Part shown: positions 26,194 through 33,623 of the stretch, piece by piece
Numbering within the stretch: the first letter of the stretch is position 1
Layout of the letters: each line of letters begins with the position of its first letter
NCBI RefSeq assembly: GCF_002885975.1
Contig: NZ_POSP01000001.1
Span: 372,001-436,000, forward strand
Direction of reading: 5' to 3'
Length of the DNA stretch: 64,000 nt
Source: Paucibacter aquatile
GTDB lineage: Bacteria > Pseudomonadota > Gammaproteobacteria > Burkholderiales > Burkholderiaceae_C
Notes under the pieces: model-generated
Seen by the model: the letters and a program-made list of their open reading frames with translations, nothing else
Told to the model about the DNA's origin: nothing
Databases searched by the model: none
Made by a program: the position numbers and the translations under genes

Positions 26194-27290
26194 GCAGAAG
26201 CTTTCGGTGCGTGTTCTTTTTGTGAGGAGGCGTCGTCGGTGTCGCCGCCATCGTCCCCGAGGGGCAGCGTCGACACAGGCAGCCGTTCATGCTGGTCGGC
26301 CAGCTCGGCGAACCACTGGCGCAGGGCGATGACCTGGGCCTCGCAGCTCTCCAGCAGGTTCATGTGCTGGCGGAACTCTTCGCCGCCGGGCAGGCCGCGC
26401 ACGGCCCAGCCGATGTGCTTGCGCGCGCTGCGCATGCCGGCCAGCGCGCCATAGAGGCTGTAGTGGTCGTGCAGGTGTTCGATCAGCCAGTCGCTGGCGT
26501 CCTGCACGCGCGGTGGCGGCAGCGCTTCGCCGGTGCGCAGGAAGTGATCGATCTCGGCAAAGATCCAGGGCCGGCCTTGGGCAGCGCGGCCGATCATCAG
26601 GGCATCGGCGCCGGTGCGATCGAGCACGGCCTTGGCTTTCTGAGGCGAATCGATGTCGCCATTGGCCACCACCGGGATCTGTAGCGCGGCCTTGACCGAG
26701 GCCACCGTGTCGTACTCGGCCAGGCCTTTGTAGCCCTGCTCGCGGGTGCGGCCATGCACGGTGACCATGGCAATGCCGGCATCCTGCGCGGCCAGGGCCA
26801 GGCGCTGGGCGTTCTTCTCGGTTTCGCACCAGCCGGTGCGCATCTTCAGGGTCACCGGCACGCCGAAGGGCGCGGCCGCTTCGACCACGGCGGCCATGAT
26901 CTCGGTGGCCAGGGGTTCGTCCTGCATCAGGGCCGAGCCGGCCCATTTGGTGCAGACCTTTTTGGCCGGGCAGCCCATATTGATGTCAATGATCTGGGCG
27001 CCGCGCTCGATGTTGTAGCGGGCGGCCTCGGCCATCATGGGCGCGTCGGTGCCGGCGATCTGCACGGCGATGGGACCGGCCTCACCGTCGTGGTTGGCGC
27101 GGCGCGAGGTCTTGAGGCTGTTCCAGAGGTCTTTGCGCGAGGTCACCATCTCGCTGACCGCATAGCCGGCACCCAGGCGCCGGCAGAGCTGGCGGAACGG
27201 CCGGTCGGTGACGCCGGCCATGGGCGCCACGAACAGTCGGTTGGGCAGGGAATGGGTGCCGAGACGGAGCGTCGGCAGGGCGGCGGGCAT
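26190..27290 (-). CDS. dusB: tRNA-dihydrouridine synthase DusB
   Basis: 366 residues. This FMN enzyme reduces uridines in the tRNA D-loop. VAPMAGVTDRPFR begins the TIM barrel. IDINMGCPAKKV contains the catalytic Cys, and HGRTREQGYKG and NGDIDSP bind FMN and substrate. It is first in the dusB-fis-purH operon. A good -10 (TATAAT on the minus strand) lies about 120 nt upstream. The last 40 residues are a low-complexity charged tail (GDDGGDTDDASSQKE) beyond the usual end. Confidence 0.95.
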   Translation of the reverse strand: MPAALPTLRLGTHSLPNRLFVAPMAGVTDRPFRQLCRRLGAGYAVSEMVTSRKDLWNSLKTSRRANHDGEAGPIAVQIAGTDAPMMAEAARYNIERGAQIIDINMGCPAKKVCTKWAGSALMQDEPLATEIMAAVVEAAAPFGVPVTLKMRTGWCETEKNAQRLALAAQDAGIAMVTVHGRTREQGYKGLAEYDTVASVKAALQIPVVANGDIDSPQKAKAVLDRTGADALMIGRAAQGRPWIFAEIDHFLRTGEALPPPRVQDASDWLIEHLHDHYSLYGALAGMRSARKHIGWAVRGLPGGEEFRQHMNLLESCEAQVIALRQWFAELADQHERLPVSTLPLGDDGGDTDDASSQKEHAPKASA

Positions 27291-27408
27291 GGAGACGACG
27301 GCGGGCGAAAAAGAAGCGGTGGAGCGGCGGGGCGCCAGCGCGGCGGCCGCACTGGCAGGCAGCTGGCGAGCCGTTCACAGCCCTCAATCTGCCCAAAAAA
27401 GAGGCAGG

Positions 27409-27414
27409 ATTATA
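27409..27414 (-). promoter_or_regulatory. Probable -10 of the dusB-fis operon
   Basis: The minus strand reads TATAAT exactly, which stands out in this GC-rich window. The corresponding -35 is poor (no TTGACA-like hexamer at 16-18 nt). The implied leader is about 110 nt and contains a T-rich loop between CTGCC and GGGCAG. Confidence 0.45.
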
Positions 27415-27454
27415 TGCCGCGGGTGCCCGTCCAGGCGGCTTGGCCCGCTGCTAT

Positions 27455-28306
27455 TTATTTCACGTTCGGGCTGTGCAGGCGCCAGAGCTGGATGTTTTTG
27501 TCCAGCAGCTCGGGCAGCGGGTTGGCGCCAGCCAGCTTGTGCAGGGCGCGGGCGATCCGTCCCCGCAACTCGCCGGTGTTGCAGGGCGATTTGTGGGCCA
27601 GAGTCAGGTGCAGGGCTTCGTTGGCGACGGCCGGCGTCAGCATGCGCACCCCCTGGATGTCCAGCTTGGCCAGAAAGGCCTGGCCGGGGCTGTCTTCGTA
27701 AATCAGGTAATCGGCCCGGCCGCGCTGCAGCATCTGGATGGCCTGCTCCAGGCTGGCCACCTGGGTGATCTTGAGGGCTTGGCGGGCGTAGCGGTCGAAG
27801 GCCTCGCCAAAGCTGTTGTTGATGACCGTCACGCCCTGCTGGCCGACCAGATCGCTCCATTGGCGGTAAACCAGGCGTGACTTGGCGTTCACCCAGATCA
27901 CCGAGCGTGTCTGGTGAAACGCCGGGGTGAAGTAGTCCATGTACTCGGTGCGCGGCTGGGTCCAGAAGGCCCCGGCGATCAGATCGATGCGGCCGGCCTT
28001 GGCCTCTTCCTGCACCCGGCCCCAGGGGCCGACGTAGCGCATCTCGATGGTCACGCCCAGCTCCTGGGCCAGACGCTGCATCAGGTCGGCATTGGCGCCG
28101 ACCAGGCGGCTTTCATCGGCTGGATCGCGCCAGAGGTAGGGCGGGTATTGCGGGTTGCCCGAGGCCACCAAGGTTTTGCAGACGGCGGGTTCGGCCCAGG
28201 CGCCCGAGCTGCCGCCCAGCCACAAGCCCGCGAGCAGGCACAGCCAGCGGCGATGCTGCTGCCAGGCTCGGCTCAGGGGGGCAGGGGAGGTAGGGCGGGC
28301 GCTCAT
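27455..28306 (-). CDS. Family 3 solute-binding protein, periplasmic
   Basis: 283 residues from the ATG at 28306, which starts a signal peptide ending SSGAWA. The mature protein is a two-lobe binding protein: NPQYPPYLWRD, NADLMQRLAQELGV, GRIDLIAGAFWTQPR and DYFTPAF are typical of polar amino-acid binding proteins. No permease or ATPase gene is adjacent, so it may be an orphan receptor or sensor. Its start is only 15 nt from that of the divergent YqaA-like gene. Confidence 0.87.
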   Translation of the reverse strand: MSARPTSPAPLSRAWQQHRRWLCLLAGLWLGGSSGAWAEPAVCKTLVASGNPQYPPYLWRDPADESRLVGANADLMQRLAQELGVTIEMRYVGPWGRVQEEAKAGRIDLIAGAFWTQPRTEYMDYFTPAFHQTRSVIWVNAKSRLVYRQWSDLVGQQGVTVINNSFGEAFDRYARQALKITQVASLEQAIQMLQRGRADYLIYEDSPGQAFLAKLDIQGVRMLTPAVANEALHLTLAHKSPCNTGELRGRIARALHKLAGANPLPELLDKNIQLWRLHSPNVK

Positions 28307-28321
28307 CCGGGCCTCAGGATA

Positions 28322-28825
28322 ATGCCTTTGATGGAAACCGCTTTGCAAAACATGATTCACGGCCTGCTGGCCTGGGCCGCGCTGCCGGCGGTGGGCCTGC
28401 CGGCGGTGTTCCTGATCGCCCTGGTCTCGGCCACCTTGCTGCCCCTGGGTTCGGAGCCGGCCGTGTTCCTGCTGGTCAAGGCCGATCCGGCCATGTTCTG
28501 GCCGGCGGTGCTGGTGGCCACGGTGGGCAACACCCTGGGCGGCGCCATCAGCTGGTGGATGGGCCGAGGCGCCGAGCTGGCCTACGAGCACCGCGTCAAG
28601 CGGGCTCCGCCCAACCCGCGCGCCCTGGCCTGGCTGCAGCAGTTCGGGGCCAAGGCCTGTTTGCTGAGCTGGCTGCCGGGGGTGGGGGATCCGCTGTGTG
28701 CCGTGGCGGGCTGGTTGCGCCTGCCCTTCTGGCCCTGCGTGGCCTATATGGCGGTGGGCAAGTTCTGCCGCTATGTGCTGATGACGGCGGCCCTGATCTG
28801 GGTCTTCCCGGGTTCGGCGCCCTGA
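28322..28825 (+). CDS. YqaA family (DedA-like) membrane protein
   Basis: About 167 residues. SATLLPLGSEPAVFLL and NTLGGAISWWMGRG are the hallmarks of YqaA/SNARE-associated proteins related to DedA. KACLLSWLPGVGDPLCAVAGWLR follows in the second half. DedA relatives are now linked to lipid-carrier flipping, but YqaA itself is untested. In-frame ATGs at 28322, 28331 and 28352 are all possible. It is divergent from the binding-protein gene with 15 nt or a little more between start codons. Confidence 0.85.
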   Translation: MPLMETALQNMIHGLLAWAALPAVGLPAVFLIALVSATLLPLGSEPAVFLLVKADPAMFWPAVLVATVGNTLGGAISWWMGRGAELAYEHRVKRAPPNPRALAWLQQFGAKACLLSWLPGVGDPLCAVAGWLRLPFWPCVAYMAVGKFCRYVLMTAALIWVFPGSAP

Positions 28826-28890
28826 CTTGGGGCACGGGCCGGTCGAACGTGGACAATGCGCCCCAGTTCCAACTCTTCGCGAACCGCCTC

Positions 28891-30378
28891 ATGAGCACGC
28901 CCGCCTACACCGAACTGTTCCAGCGCCACCAGCGTCTGCACCGCCTGGGTCATCTGCAATCGATCGCGCAATGGGACCAGTCGGCCAATATGCCGCCCAA
29001 GGGCAATGAGGCGCGCTCGCTGGCCCTGGCCGAAATGGGCGGCCTGCTGCACCAGCTGGCCACCGAGCCGCAGCTCAAAAGTCTGCTGGAGCAGGCCGCA
29101 GCGGAAAACCTGGAGGCCGACCAACGCGCCAATCTGCGTGAGATGGGCCGCGCCTGGCGCGCGTCCAACGCCTTGCCGCAAAGCCTGGTCGAAGCCAAGT
29201 CTTTGGCCAACTCTCGCTGCGAACATGCGTGGCGCGCGCAGCGCCAGGCCAATGACTGGGCCGGCTATGTCGAGAACCTGCGCGAGGTCGTTCGTCTGAC
29301 CCGCGAAGAAGCGACTCTGCTCGCCGATGGCACGGGCCTGTCGCGCTATGACGCGCTGCTCGATCTGTACGAGCCCGGCATGCGCAGCGCCGAAGTGGAC
29401 CGCGTGTTTGGCGACCTGCGCAGCTGGCTGCCGGCCCTGATCCGGCAGGTGCGCGAGAAGCAGGCGCAGGAGACCGTGATCCGCCCGGTCGGCCCCTTCA
29501 CGCAAGCGGCGCAAAAAGCCCTGGGCCTGGACGCCATGCGATTGATGGGCTTTGATTTCGAAGCCGGCCGCCTGGACGAGAGCAGCCACCCCTTCTGCGG
29601 CGGCGTGCCCGAAGACGTGCGCATGACCACGCGCTACCGCGAGGACGATTTCCTGCCCAGCCTGATGGGCACCATCCACGAAACCGGCCACGGTCGCTAC
29701 GAGCAGAACCTGCCGCGCGAGTGGCTGGGCCAGCCTTTGGGCCAGGCCCGCTCCATGGGTTTGCACGAAAGCCAGAGCCTGTCTTTCGAGATGCAGCTGG
29801 GCAGCCATCCGGCCTTTGCCCGCCTGCTCAGCCCACTGGTCAGCCGCCATCTGGGCGAGCAGCCTGCTTTTGAGCCGGGCAATCTGAATCGCCTGCTGAC
29901 CCGTGTGAACCCCGGCTTCATCCGTGTGGATGCTGACGAGGTGACCTACCCGGCCCATGTGATCCTGCGCTACGAGATCGAGCGGCCTCTGGTCGAGGGC
30001 GAGATCGAGGTCGAGGACATCCCGGCCCTGTGGGACGCCAAGATGATGGAGCTGCTGGGTCTGGACACCCGTGGCAACTACAAGGACGGCTGCATGCAGG
30101 ACGTGCACTGGGGTTGCGGCCTGATCGGCTACTTCCCCTGCTACACACTGGGCGCCATGTATGCCGCCCAATGGTTCGCCACCATGCGCCGCGCCATGCC
30201 CGACCTGGACGCCCGCATCGCCGCCGGCGATCTGGCCCCGGTGTTCGACTGGCTGCGCGAGAACATCTGGCTGCAAGGCAGCCGCTACGAGACGCCCGAG
30301 CTGGTGCGCCGCGCCAGCGGCGAGACGCTGAATCCGGCGCATTTCAAGGCCCATCTGCAGTCGCGCTACCTCGGCTGA
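28891..30378 (+). CDS. M32 family carboxypeptidase (Taq type)
   Basis: 495 residues. This zinc metallocarboxypeptidase removes C-terminal residues from peptides in the cytoplasm. The HEXXH zinc site is TIHETGHGRYEQN near residue 270, and the third ligand Glu lies in HESQSLSFE. The N-terminal LGHLQSIAQWDQSANMP and C-terminal GYFPCYTLGAMYAAQ are typical. The open frame extends upstream, but the ATG at 28891 begins the family's usual N-terminus. A strong terminator follows. Confidence 0.94.
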   Translation: MSTPAYTELFQRHQRLHRLGHLQSIAQWDQSANMPPKGNEARSLALAEMGGLLHQLATEPQLKSLLEQAAAENLEADQRANLREMGRAWRASNALPQSLVEAKSLANSRCEHAWRAQRQANDWAGYVENLREVVRLTREEATLLADGTGLSRYDALLDLYEPGMRSAEVDRVFGDLRSWLPALIRQVREKQAQETVIRPVGPFTQAAQKALGLDAMRLMGFDFEAGRLDESSHPFCGGVPEDVRMTTRYREDDFLPSLMGTIHETGHGRYEQNLPREWLGQPLGQARSMGLHESQSLSFEMQLGSHPAFARLLSPLVSRHLGEQPAFEPGNLNRLLTRVNPGFIRVDADEVTYPAHVILRYEIERPLVEGEIEVEDIPALWDAKMMELLGLDTRGNYKDGCMQDVHWGCGLIGYFPCYTLGAMYAAQWFATMRRAMPDLDARIAAGDLAPVFDWLRENIWLQGSRYETPELVRRASGETLNPAHFKAHLQSRYLG

Positions 30379-30406
30379 GGCCCGCAGCCACGGCCGCTGC
30401 AAAAGC

Positions 30407-30439
30407 AAAGGGCGCCCCCGCGAGGAGGCGCCCTTTTTT
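30407..30439 (+). terminator. Rho-independent terminator, probably bidirectional
   Basis: Stem AAAGGGCGCC (30407-30416) pairs with GGCGCCCTTT (30427-30436), followed by six T. It ends the M32 gene. On the other strand the stem is followed by TTTGCTTTT, so it may also serve the convergent PEP-CTERM gene. Confidence 0.9.
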
Positions 30440-30510
30440 GGTTCCGCTTTTCTCTTCTCTTCTTTTCTTGTCGTTTCAGGACCCACGACGTCCCGGTGTG
30501 CGGATTGTGA

Positions 30511-31125
30511 TCAGTTCAGGCGCCGGCGGCGGGCCAGAAAGCTGAGCGCGGCCAGGCCGCCCAGCAGCAGGGCGGCGCTTTGCGGCTCCGGCACGGCCGT
30601 GGTGATGCTGACCTGGTCCAGCGAGGTGCCCAGACGGTCGCTGCTGCCGCTGGCGCGGAAGTAGAGCGTGGTCGCGCCCGTGGCATTGAAGTCGAACTGC
30701 AGCTGCTTCCAGTCGTGGCTGTTGCCACCGGTGCCGCTGCTGACCGCGTTCCAGTGGCTGCCGTCCAGGCTCCAGTCCAGGCCGTTGCTGGCCTGGCCGT
30801 TGCCGATGCGGTCGGCGTAGAAAAAGCTCAGGGTGTAGCGCTGGCCGGCCTGGGTGGCCACGGTCTGGAACATGCTGCTGTTGGCCGTGGTGTCCAGCTC
30901 CACGAAATTGACGCCGTCGCGGGCCAGGCCCACCGCGTTGTTGCGCACCTCGATGCCGGCGCTGCCGCCAGTCCAGCCGCTGATGTTGCTGAAGATGTCC
31001 CAGCGATTGCTGGAGTTGATGACCACGGATTCAAAGCTGCCGTTGACCACCAGATTGCTGGCGCTGTCGGCCTGGCTGAGCAGCGGGGTGGCGAGCAGCA
31101 GGGCGGAGAGGAGCATCGTGCGCAT
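30511..31125 (-). CDS. PEP-CTERM sorting domain protein with DUF642-like body
   Basis: 204 residues. Signal peptide MRTMLLSALLLATPLLSQADS, then NLVVNGSFES...W...AGIEVRNNAVGLARDGVNFVELD, which resembles the DUF642/carbohydrate-binding-like beta-sandwich of secreted proteins. The C-terminal signal is VPEPQSAALLLGGLAALSFLARRRR. AAGGA lies 8 nt before the ATG at 31125. A perfect GTGA-N6-TCAC palindrome lies about 106 nt upstream. Confidence 0.88.
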   Translation of the reverse strand: MRTMLLSALLLATPLLSQADSASNLVVNGSFESVVINSSNRWDIFSNISGWTGGSAGIEVRNNAVGLARDGVNFVELDTTANSSMFQTVATQAGQRYTLSFFYADRIGNGQASNGLDWSLDGSHWNAVSSGTGGNSHDWKQLQFDFNATGATTLYFRASGSSDRLGTSLDQVSITTAVPEPQSAALLLGGLAALSFLARRRRLN

Positions 31126-31230
31126 GGGGACTTCCTTGAGGCGGGCCGCCGGTGCGGAGGCCCTGGAAGCCATTGTTGCGAGGCCTGGTCTGCGGGAATA
31201 CCCCTGGCTGGAGGGGCTGCAGGGCGCGAA

Positions 31231-31246
31231 CGTGACGGGGGTCACG
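31231..31246 (-). promoter_or_regulatory. CRP/FNR-type operator before PEP-CTERM gene
   Basis: The perfect palindrome CGTGACGGGGGTCACG contains the GTGA-N6-TCAC core of CRP-family sites. It lies 106 nt upstream of the PEP-CTERM start. The same half-sites with the same spacing occur before the PEP-CTERM gene at 41602-42228. Confidence 0.55.
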
Positions 31247-31264
31247 CCGCAGCGGCCTGTGCGC

Positions 31265-32533
31265 TCAGGCGTGGCGCGCTTCCAGCAGGCTCAGGGCCGC
31301 GCGCAGGCGGCGCAGAGCATCTTCGGTGCGGGTGGCCGCGGGCTCGCTGAGCAGGCGTCGGCCTGGCTCGTTCAGTGCTTCCAGGTTGAGGCTGAGGCCA
31401 TGGCGCTGCAGGGCGGCCTGCAACTTGGGCGCGCGGCGGCGCAGGCGCGCCCGCGTGGTCTGGTAGGCGTGCTCGGCCAGATGGCGGCGCTGCGAGTAGC
31501 TGAAGGTGTTGGCCAGGAACATCTCGGCATCGCGGTGGTCGGGCTCGAAGAGCAGGATGTCGGTGCCGGGGTGGGTGTGCTCGTAGCGCTTCATGCCCAG
31601 CTCCAGCCGCGAGTGGATCAGCGAGCGGAAGGTCTGGCTCATCACCAGGGGCAGGCCGCCGTCCACGAGGTGGGGGATGGAGGTTTCCTGGGGCCCTTGG
31701 CCCCGTGCCGGCATCTGTTGCGCCAGCGGATGCTCGCGGTCCGATTCATAGGGCACCAGCGGGTTCAGGCAGATCAGCAGATCCACGCCTTCCTGCAGCA
31801 GCAGCGAGGCATGCAAGGTCTTTTTGAGGGCGCCGTCCACATAGTGACGGCCGGCGATCTTGACCGGCGGGAACAGGCCCGGCAGGGCGGCGCTGGCCTG
31901 CACGGCGCGCGAGATGGGCACATCGTCCCAGCCGGGCAGGCCGAAGGGCACAGCCTCGCCGCTGTCCAGATCGGTGGCCACCAGCACCAGGCGGCGGCCG
32001 AGTTCGCGGAAATCGTTGCTGCGGCCGGGCAGGGCGAACTGGCGGCGGATCTGCGCTTCCAGCGCGTCGCCTGAAAGCAGGCCGGTGGGCAGGGCGCGGC
32101 CCAGGCGCTCGAAGGCGCCCATCAGCGAGCGGCCTTCCATCCAGTGATCCCAAACTGCAGATTTCAGCAGACCGGGCAGCAGGCGCAGGCGCTCGCCGTA
32201 TTCGGCCCAGGCCGGGTGCATGAGCTCGGCCGGGTCAAAGCTGTCGGGTGCCGGGGCGCTGTTCTCGATGAAGGCCGCGCTGAGCATGCGCGGGCCCATG
32301 CCATTGGCCAGGCCGGCGGCGATGAAGCCGCCGGCGCTGATGCCGATGTAGGAGTCGCAGTCGCAGAAGTCCAGGCCCGTGATCGATTCTTCCAGCGCGC
32401 AGAGCGCGCCGATTTCATAGATCGCGCCGAGCGGCCCACCGCCCGCCAGGGCCAGCCCGATGCGCGGCCGGCCGGAGCGGCGCGGTGGCGTGGCGGGGGG
32501 GGCCGAGCGGGGCTTGCGGCGGGCTGTGGGCAT
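31265..32533 (-). CDS. Patatin-like phospholipase
   Basis: 422 residues. The oxyanion Gly-rich loop is ALAGGGPLGAIYEIGALCAL, the nucleophile Ser lies in GISAGGF near residue 70, and the catalytic Asp in YVDGALKKT. Patatin enzymes hydrolyse phospholipids or neutral lipids. There is no signal peptide, so it is cytoplasmic. It lies 47 nt downstream of the phasin gene on the same strand. A role in mobilising granule lipid is possible but only inferred from that neighbour. Confidence 0.9.
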   Translation of the reverse strand: MPTARRKPRSAPPATPPRRSGRPRIGLALAGGGPLGAIYEIGALCALEESITGLDFCDCDSYIGISAGGFIAAGLANGMGPRMLSAAFIENSAPAPDSFDPAELMHPAWAEYGERLRLLPGLLKSAVWDHWMEGRSLMGAFERLGRALPTGLLSGDALEAQIRRQFALPGRSNDFRELGRRLVLVATDLDSGEAVPFGLPGWDDVPISRAVQASAALPGLFPPVKIAGRHYVDGALKKTLHASLLLQEGVDLLICLNPLVPYESDREHPLAQQMPARGQGPQETSIPHLVDGGLPLVMSQTFRSLIHSRLELGMKRYEHTHPGTDILLFEPDHRDAEMFLANTFSYSQRRHLAEHAYQTTRARLRRRAPKLQAALQRHGLSLNLEALNEPGRRLLSEPAATRTEDALRRLRAALSLLEARHA

Positions 32534-32580
32534 GCGGCGGTGGGACAGTCAGCGAGTGCGCGTGGCGGGCGGTCGATCGA

Positions 32581-33387
32581 TCAGGCGGCGGTGCCGGCCT
32601 CGGCGGCGGCTGCGGCAGCCGGGCTGGCGCTGGCAGCGGCGCTCACCGGGGCGGCGGCCTTCTTGGCGCGCGGCTTGGCGGCGGGCTTGGGCGCCGGTGC
32701 GGCTGCTTTGGCTGCTGCCTTGACCGGAGCTTTGGCGGCCGGCTTGGCAGCGGCCTTCACCGGGGCTTTGGCTGCCGGCCTGCTCGCGGCTTTGGCGAAG
32801 GGCTGGGCGGGTGCCTTGCTGGCAGCGGCCTTTTTGGCGGGCGCTTTGGCTGGGGCTTTGTCGGCGGTTTTAGCCGCCGGCTTGGCCGCAGCCTTGGCCT
32901 TGGGTGCCGCGGCCTTGCCGGCCTTCTTGGCCGGCACCTTCAGGCCCAGGGCGTCGCTGAGGGCGTCGATGCGCTCGATCAGCTCGTCGATGTCCTTGGC
33001 GGCGGGCACGCCCAGGCGCTTGAGCGCACGGGCCACGCGTTCTTCAAAAATCGATTCCAGCTTGTCCCAGTGCTGGCCGGCCTTGCTGCCGACATCACCG
33101 GCCATGCCGCTGACCTTGCTGGCCATGGCGCCGAGCTTTTCTTCGGCGGCCGATTGGGTTTTCTTCTGCAGGGTCAGGCCTTCCTTGACCAGGGCTTCAA
33201 ACACCTTGCCACCCTCGCCCTGTGCCTTGGAGAAGGCGCCCAGGCCAGCGGCCCAGATTTGTTGAGCGGAGTCACGCACGCTCTGCGCCAGCTGGCTGTC
33301 CAGCAGGCCGGCGGGCAGGGCGCCGCCGAAGGCTCCATTGGAAGCGGAGTTTTTCTTGGCTGCCATTTTCTGAAGCTTCTTGACCAT
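32581..33387 (-). CDS. Phasin-family protein with histone-like Ala/Lys/Pro tail
   Basis: 268 residues. Residues 20-130 are the amphipathic, helix-rich phasin domain (SVRDSAQQIWAAGLGAF, EERVARALKRLGVPAAKDID). Residues about 150-250 are an AAAKPAAK-type tail like that of PhaF and histone H1, which binds DNA. PhaF-like proteins coat polyhydroxyalkanoate granules and tether them to the nucleoid. AAGGA lies 8 nt upstream of the ATG at 33387. It is divergent from the fatty acyl reductase gene (236-nt gap). The repetitive tail produces long spurious frames on the other strand. Confidence 0.87.
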   Translation of the reverse strand: MVKKLQKMAAKKNSASNGAFGGALPAGLLDSQLAQSVRDSAQQIWAAGLGAFSKAQGEGGKVFEALVKEGLTLQKKTQSAAEEKLGAMASKVSGMAGDVGSKAGQHWDKLESIFEERVARALKRLGVPAAKDIDELIERIDALSDALGLKVPAKKAGKAAAPKAKAAAKPAAKTADKAPAKAPAKKAAASKAPAQPFAKAASRPAAKAPVKAAAKPAAKAPVKAAAKAAAPAPKPAAKPRAKKAAAPVSAAASASPAAAAAAEAGTAA

Positions 33388-33623
33388 GTTGTCAGTCCTT
33401 GGAGAGCGTTGGTTGGATTGTCGCCAGCCTTTGCCAGCGATGAAGTCACTATAGATCGCCCCGCTGGCATTTGGCACCGGGGAAAGCTAGGCAGTACGCT
33501 CTACCTAAGCCCGGATGGGGCGCTGTGCAGCCCTGTGCGGGAAAGCATGCAGCAGCGCCTGCTTTCACTTGGTCAAGAATCCAGGCACAAGAGTTCTCGC
33601 ACCCCTACGCAGGAGACATGCAC

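Noticed and set aside
32144..33265. Ala/Leu/Gly-repeat frame opposite the phasin gene that looks like a membrane protein
   Set aside because: It mirrors the Ala/Lys/Pro-rich phasin tail on the other strand; the phasin has a good SD and domain match.
33472..33487. Sigma-54-like TGGCAC before the acyl reductase gene
   Set aside because: The GC of the -12 half is at the wrong spacing and the sequence AAAGC does not fit TTGCW.
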